From NCBI RefSeq assembly GCF_024679095.1, contig NC_066513.1, forward strand, positions 11,140,605-11,204,604: 64,000 nt of DNA, written 5' to 3'. This DNA is from Eriocheir sinensis. Lineage: Eukaryota; Arthropoda; Malacostraca; Decapoda; Varunidae. Shown here piece after piece: positions 61,209 to 64,000 of this stretch (position 1 is its first letter; each line of letters begins with the position of its first letter). The notes under the pieces are model-generated. The model saw only the letters and a list, made by a program, of their open reading frames with translations, did no database searches and was not told where the DNA came from. A program made the translations under genes and the position numbers.

Positions 61209-61929
61209 ACATCCAAAACACCATTCAGCTTTACCAGTCAGACAATCAATCAGATATCTCTTTTCTACGTCTTTTCAACATAACACTGGTTTTATTCCCC
61301 TGTTCTTCGGCCTGTCTCTTTCCCTTATTTTCACCCTCATGTCGTCTCTTCCATCCTCTTCATCTCCCCAATTTATTTTACATACATTTTATATCTGTTC
61401 GTCTCCCCTGTTTTCCTTTCCACGATATCGTTTACTTTCGTATCTCAGTATATCCTCGTTCTGCCTCTATTTGCTGCACGTTTCCTCTCGCATACGCTCT
61501 TTGTCCTTCTTCTTTACTAGTCTCTTTTCAACAACATCCTCCCATTTCATTTTCTTTTTTTCTTTGCGATATAATACTTCTAACCGACATTTTCTTTTCT
61601 CCCGCAATTCTCATTTCTTCTCAGCTACATACGTCTCCTTAATACATAATTATTTCCCATTTTCATTCCCACATCATTCTCACATTTTACATTTCACTGA
61701 CGGCATGTTTTTTCCTATACTTCCTTCTGACAATATATTTTTTACCTTTGCCACTCACTTTGTTTTAACGTATTTTTTTGCGCTCTTCACATCATTTTTT
61801 TCCTTTCTCTTTTATATAATTCACTACCTCCTTAGATTTCCATTCTTACACTTTCTCAACATTTTTTTTCTATTTTCATCTACTCTTTCATCTTTTCGTC
61901 ATTTGTTAATATTAACTTTAGTAACTTTA
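60934..61929 (+). other. Pyrimidine-rich stretch with (TC)n
   Basis: (TC)n at 61148-61206. 61207-61929 is strongly pyrimidine-rich on the plus strand and gives one long Ser/Phe/Leu-rich frame (61339-62058) that I do not consider a gene. The order pyrimidine-rich block then ATT/AGT triplet arrays recalls the repeat unit A/B/C, but I see no clear sequence match. Confidence 0.5.
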
Positions 61930-61932
61930 ATA

Positions 61933-61971
<39 letters not shown>

Positions 61972-61996
61972 GTTAATATTAACTTTAGTAACTTTA

Positions 61997-62057
<61 letters not shown>

Positions 62058-62219
62058 AGTATTATTATTATTATTATTAGTAGTAGTAGTAGTATTAGTA
62101 GTAGTAGTAACAGTAGTAGTGGGAGTGAACATTAGGTAGTTGTAGTACAAGTAGCAGTCGTAATGATAGTGGCGGAAGTAGTGGTAGTAGGTGTTGTAAT
62201 AGTAGTAGCAATAAAAGTA

Positions 62220-62271
<52 letters not shown>

Positions 62272-62386
62272 TAATAATAATAATGATAGTGATAATAGTA
62301 ATAATAGTAATAATAATTATAATAGTAATAATAATAATAATAATCATAATAATGATAATAGCAATAATAATGGTAATAATATTAGT

Positions 62387-62435
<49 letters not shown>

Positions 62436-62446
62436 GCGATAATGGC

Positions 62447-62486
<40 letters not shown>

Positions 62487-62497
62487 GCGATAATGGC

Positions 62498-62546
<49 letters not shown>

Positions 62547-62550
62547 TAAC

Positions 62551-62603
<53 letters not shown>

Positions 62604-62800
62604 TGTAATAGTGTTTAATTATAGTATTTGCTATAGAATTGGGATCAGAAACATTAATAATAGTTAAAATAATACTAACAGTAAATTCAAGGATAACGCG
62701 ATAAGCATAAGTGATAGTAGCTTAAGTAATAACTATAATAATAAAAATAATAATGATAATAATAATAATATTGTTAATAATAATAGTAATGGTAATAATA
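61930..62800. repeat. ATT/AGT/AAT triplet arrays
   Basis: (TTA)n 61933-61967 and 61999-62055, with a duplicated 'gttaatattaactttagtaa' word (61906 and 61973). (TAG)n 62081-62125. (AAT)n with interruptions 62220-62600. The rest is AT-rich and non-coding up to the Penelope-like fragment. Confidence 0.92.
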
Positions 62801-62802
62801 GT

Positions 62803-63030
62803 AACGACAATATTCAATTCACGGTGGAAATGGAAAAAGACAAACAACTCCCGTTTCTGGACACACTGATAATAAGATCGGGAAGCACCGTAAAATTCAA
62901 AGTGTACAGGAAACCCACCAATAAAAACGACTTCATACACTACCTCAGCGCTCATAGCATGATAACAAAAACGGGTGTAATCATAGGCTTTTTCCTGAGA
63001 GCGCTACGAATCTGCAGCCCCGAATTCCTT
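62803..63030 (+). pseudogene. Penelope-like element reverse transcriptase fragment
   Basis: The frame reads 'DNIQFTVEMEKDKQLPFLD' then 'TLIIRSGSTVKFKVYRKPTN' and 'DFIHYLSAHSMITKTGVIIG', then 'FFLRALRICSPEFL'. The combination 'LPFLD...VYRKPT...HYLSAHS...K.G.I.GF..RA..IC' is characteristic of the thumb region of Penelope-like RTs. About 75 residues remain; the catalytic palm and the GIY-YIG nuclease are absent. It starts after AT-rich repeats and stops at the octamer tail of the next LINE. Confidence 0.8.
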
Positions 63031-64000
63031 TCATGGAAACATGGAAACATGGACTAGCAGGCAGCAGAAAGCCTGTTGGCTCAATACTTGGCTGCCTGCT
63101 TTCAGTGATTTAATCAATCTGTTTGCCATAGGAGTGGCTTGCAGGGAAGGATTAAAGCATTTGTGCACCTACTCTTGGATACGTTCAGTTCACTCCCGAT
63201 GCAGCAAAGTGGCGATCAATGCGTTTCTTGAATGAATTGATGTTCTCTGCGCTAACCACTTCTGCAGGGAGGCTGTTCCTGTGGCGAACCACTCTATTCG
63301 ATAAATGACTCCTGTCGATGTCGGTATTGCATCGCTTTGCTTGAATTGTTTTTCCGCTGTTTCTTGTCCTCAGGTTAGTTTGTAGCGTGAAGAGCTTGGA
63401 GTGATCAACGTTGCTGAGCTTGTTCAGGTACTTAAAGACTTGTATCATGTCTCCCCGCAGTCGTCTCTTTTCCAACGTGAAGAGGTTGAGTCGCTCGAGT
63501 CGGTCTTCATAGGGCTTCGTCCTCGGTGATGGTATCATCTTCGTGGCGCGGCGCTGTACTCTCTCAAGTAATTAAATGTCTTTCCTGTAATTTGGAGACC
63601 AGAATTGCACGGCGTCTTGTATTCGAAGTTCCTCCCTATGAACCCATGCATTGTATTGGCTTTCTTACAGGCGGACTTGCAGTGTTTTGTTTGTTTCAAG
63701 TCACTGCTGATGGTGACCCCGAGGTCTCTTTCCTCTTGCACTACATGTAGTGGTTCGCCACCCATGTGGTATGTGTGATTTGCTGTTTCTGGATCCGATA
63801 TGCATTACTTTACATTTGGTAGTGTTGAAGGACATCTGCCATTTTTCCGACCACCGAGTGATCTGGTCAAGGTCTCTCTGGATAATTTCGCAGTCTGCCG
63901 TCGTGAGGGCCTTCCCATCCATCTTTGTGTCGTCGGCAAATTTTGAAAGATTGGATTTTAACCTAGTTCTAGGTCGTTGATATATATGATGAAGAGTATG
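63031..64000 (-). pseudogene. CR1-like LINE, 3' part, running off the window
   Basis: Right to left: an RT end with 'FADDTKMDG' (catalytic Asp pair, about 63940-63915), 'WSEKWQMSFNTTKCKVMHIG' (63850-63790), a frame change, 'ERDLGVTISSDLKQTKHC' (63735-63680), another frame change, then 'YEDRLERLNLFTLEKRRLRG' and 'LSNRVVRHRNSLPAEVVSAE' (63510-63220). This is the same domain order as LINE-Q, but the sequence differs, so it is a second CR1-like family. The 3' end shows the octamer 'atggaaac' repeated on the plus strand (63033-63053), the tail type of CR1 elements. The 5' part lies beyond 64000. Confidence 0.85.

Overview
The window is eukaryotic, intergenic and packed with repeats. I found no host gene, no RNA gene and no CRISPR array. 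The combination of Ty3/Gypsy, BEL/Pao, CR1-like and Jockey-like LINEs, Penelope-like, hAT, PIF/Harbinger and piggyBac remnants, tRNA-derived SINEs and very long (AT)n, (GA)n, (CA)n and ATT/TTC/GTT arrays suggests an arthropod, most likely a decapod crustacean. That identification is inference. Almost every coding stretch is a transposable-element relic with frameshifts or stops. Two LINE families recur. I call them LINE-P (apurinic endonuclease plus RT, poly(A) tail, Jockey/I-like) and LINE-Q (CR1-like, with an esterase-type ORF1 and an octamer tail).

Layout. 1-956: C-terminal piece of a hAT transposase. 1355-12563 and 17449-27429 are the two arms of a large inverted repeat separated by a 4.9 kb spacer of LINE fragments (12564-17448). 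Each arm carries the same ancestral series: a low-complexity unit (copies A and B), a degenerate Ty3/Gypsy pol and a pair of facing SINEs. Each arm then gained private insertions: LINE-P, a 313 bp insert and a PIF/Harbinger element on the left; a SINE, a second LINE-P and a SINE fragment on the right. A third copy of the low-complexity unit (C, 34985-37707) lacks both LINE insertions and so acts as the empty-site reference. 27430-31493 continues a Ty3/Gypsy element through RNase H, integrase and a degenerate envelope-like gene. 32629-34860 holds LINE-P and LINE-Q pieces with a SINE inside.

37813-47821 is a nearly full-length BEL/Pao retrotransposon with two LTRs of about 800 bp that look more than 98% identical by eye. 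It has gag with zinc knuckles, a damaged protease, RT, RNase H, integrase and a C-terminal domain, plus a ~118 bp minisatellite leader. It abuts a degenerate piggyBac transposase (47822-49297). 49712-50233 is a near-perfect palindrome closed by a (CA)(AT)(TG) core. 50430-52008 and 52046-53476 are two elements with terminal inverted repeats of unknown class. 54407-56814 is a hAT-type element (8 bp target duplication) with a PIF/Harbinger-type element nested inside it (54929-56338, TAA duplication), which still carries a 35-codon transposase tail. 58400-59186 is mainly (TA)n. 59187-60796 is the 5' half of a LINE-P with its endonuclease. The window ends in triplet arrays, a Penelope-like RT fragment and a CR1-like LINE that runs off the right edge.

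The genes do not form a host pathway. Their interest is historical: nested insertions, empty-site comparisons and inverted duplication let the order of events be read from this one window.
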